The notes under the pieces were generated by a model. The model was not told the DNA's origin and did no database searches. It worked only from the letters and a program-made list of their open reading frames with translations. A program made the translations under genes and the position numbers. Below are positions 12,626-13,699 of a stretch of 13,699 bases of DNA, in pieces (the first letter of the stretch is position 1; each line of letters opens with the position of its first letter). Source of the DNA: Actinomycetota bacterium (GTDB lineage: Bacteria; Actinomycetota; Actinomycetes; Actinomycetales; Microbacteriaceae); assembly GCA_009704605.1 (NCBI GenBank), contig WLDW01000010.1, positions 1 to 13,699 on the forward strand, read 5' to 3'.

Positions 12626-13699
12626 CTAGCTGTGAAACTTTCCGTCGATGACACTCATCACGGAAGTATCGGCCAAGGTTGTAACGTCTCCCACTGGTCT
12701 TCCTTCAGCAACATCTCTGAGAAGTCTTCGCATAATCTTTCCAGATCTAGTTTTTGGAAGTTCGGCAACCACCATGATTTGTCTTGGTTTTGCGATGGGC
12801 CCAATCTGTTTAGAAACGTGCTCTCGAAGCACTGCAGAAACTTCTGACTCAGATCCCGCATTTCCAACTTGATCGGCACGCAAAATCACAAAGGCAACAA
12901 CCGCCTGCCCGGTTGTTTCATCACTTGCACCAACTACCGCAGCTTCGGCAACAAATGGGTGTGACACGAGGGCTGATTCGATTTCAGTGGTTGAAAGCCG
13001 GTGACCTGAAACATTCATGACATCATCAACTCGACCAAGAATCCAAATCTCACCATCGTCATCGAGCATCGCTCCATCACCGGCAAAGTACTTGCCAGGG
13101 TATTGCGACCAGTAGGTCTCGATAAATCTTGCTGGGTCTTTCCAAATGCCACGAAGCATGGAAGGCCAAGGTTCGGTAATAGTTAGGTAACCTCCACCGG
13201 AGCTCACTTTTTCTCCGGCTTCGTTTACTATCTCCACGCTGATTCCAGGAACTGGCACTTGGGCAGAGCCTGGCTTGGTGGCTGTTACTCCTGGCAGAGC
13301 GGAAATCATGATAGCTCCGGTTTCGGTCTGCCACCAGGTGTCGACAATTGGGCAGTTGTTTCGACCAATGGCCTCTCGGTACCACATCCAAGCTTCTGGA
13401 TTAATCGGCTCACCAACAGAACCTAGAACCCGAAGTGAGCTCAGGTCGTAGCGATCTGGAATCTCTCGACCGTGCTTCATGAAGGTTCTGATAGCGGTTG
13501 GAGCGGTGTAGAAAATGCTGACCTTGTATTTTTCGATGATTTGCCACCAGCGACCCCAGTCTGGGGTGTCAGGGGTACCTTCATATATGACCTGACTGAC
13601 CCCATTGGTTAGTGGCCCATAGACCACATAGGAATGTCCAGTGATCCAGCCAACATCCGCGGTGCACCAGTAAATGTCTTTGTCGGGATGAACATCAAA
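12626..13699 (-). CDS. acs: Acetyl-coenzyme A synthetase, C-terminal 357 residues (5' end outside window)
   Basis: Activates acetate to acetyl-CoA through an acetyl-adenylate. The frame is open to the right edge, where the protein already reads [21 protein letters not shown], the usual central motif, so the gene is truncated only by the window, not broken; the ATG at 13627 is not the true start. Visible motifs are YTAPTAIR, the adenylation core DTWWQTETG, the hinge and CoA-binding region ISGHR-like (here [15 protein letters not shown]), and the C-terminal [11 protein letters not shown], whose lysine is essential for adenylation and is the known target of reversible acetylation. Standard AMP-forming Acs is about 650 residues, so a little over half is seen. 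The symbol could also be acsA. It ends 3 nt from the ridA stop on the other strand. Confidence 0.96.
   Translation of the reverse strand, partial: FDVHPDKDIYWCTADVGWITGHSYVVYGPLTNGVSQVIYEGTPDTPDWGRWWQIIEKYKVSIFYTAPTAIRTFMKHGREIPDRYDLSSLRVLGSVGEPINPEAWMWYREAIGRNNCPIVDTWWQTETGAIMISALPGVTATKPGSAQVPVPGISVEIVNEAGEKVSSGGGYLTITEPWPSMLRGIWKDPARFIETYWSQYPGKYFAGDGAMLDDDGEIWILGRVDDVMNVSGHRLSTTEIESALVSHPFVAEAAVVGASDETTGQAVVAFVILRADQVGNAGSESEVSAVLREHVSKQIGPIAKPRQIMVVAELPKTRSGKIMRRLLRDVAEGRPVGDVTTLADTSVMSVIDGKFHS

Noticed and set aside
1..13699. Mobile elements, CRISPR arrays, attachment sites, toxin-antitoxin or defence genes
   Set aside because: I found no transposase, integrase, spaced repeat array or terminal repeats; the tRNA-Ser 3' end shows no repeated copy that would mark an integrated element.

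Overview
The window looks like a stretch of a compact, streamlined actinobacterial chromosome, most likely Microbacteriaceae of the freshwater 'Luna' type (Rhodoluna/Aquiluna relatives). The reasons are the gene order tRNA-Ser / SRP RNA / dnaX / recR / lysC / asd, a 421-residue Corynebacterium-type aspartokinase with an internal start, a class A penicillin-binding protein with PASTA domains, an encoded tRNA CCA end, frequent TTG and GTG starts, very short intergenic gaps, and base composition that is near-balanced by eye (not counted) rather than GC-rich. The taxonomic placement is inference; no 16S gene is present. I see no mobile element, CRISPR array, prophage or defence island.

Layout. 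(1) 1-2757, minus strand, is the accessory part. A MarR-type regulator overlaps the start of an unrecognised eight-helix membrane protein, followed by a LysE-family exporter, a VOC/PhnB-like protein and the start of a small XRE-type regulator that runs off the window. The MarR gene and the XRE gene each have a recognisable promoter that would give a leaderless mRNA, each overlapped by a strong inverted repeat. (2) 2796-3070 holds stable RNAs: tRNA-Ser(GGA) on the minus strand with its terminator, and the 4.5S SRP RNA on the plus strand, apparently with overlapping divergent promoters. (3) 3106-7894, plus strand, is a housekeeping run. dnaX and recR (clamp loader and recombinational repair) touch end to end. 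lysC and asd (first two steps from aspartate to lysine, threonine and methionine) are 1 nt apart, and lysC carries an in-frame internal start for the regulatory beta subunit. (4) 7976-8571 is a disulfide-rich putative lipoprotein of unknown function facing a metallophosphoesterase gene. Their stop codons are bridged by a perfect-phase 12-bp triple repeat. (5) 8569-11943, minus strand, is ponA (bifunctional cell-wall synthase) followed by the metallophosphoesterase. (6) 12011-12622, plus strand, is a 50-residue DUF4177 protein and a RidA-family protein, divergent from ponA. (7) 12626-13699, minus strand, is the C-terminal part of acetyl-CoA synthetase, converging on ridA with a 3-nt gap.

From memory of the Mycobacterium tuberculosis map, ffs, dnaX, recR, lysC, asd, the metallophosphoesterase, ponA2, DUF4177, RidA and acs lie in that same overall order over a much longer interval (about Rv3722-Rv3667). 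The window therefore reads as a condensed version of an ancestral actinobacterial neighbourhood. No convincing new system is present. The best leads are the MarR/membrane-protein/LysE cluster with its operator, the metallophosphoesterase whose membrane anchor is encoded but has no standard start codon, and the secreted cysteine-pair lipoprotein.
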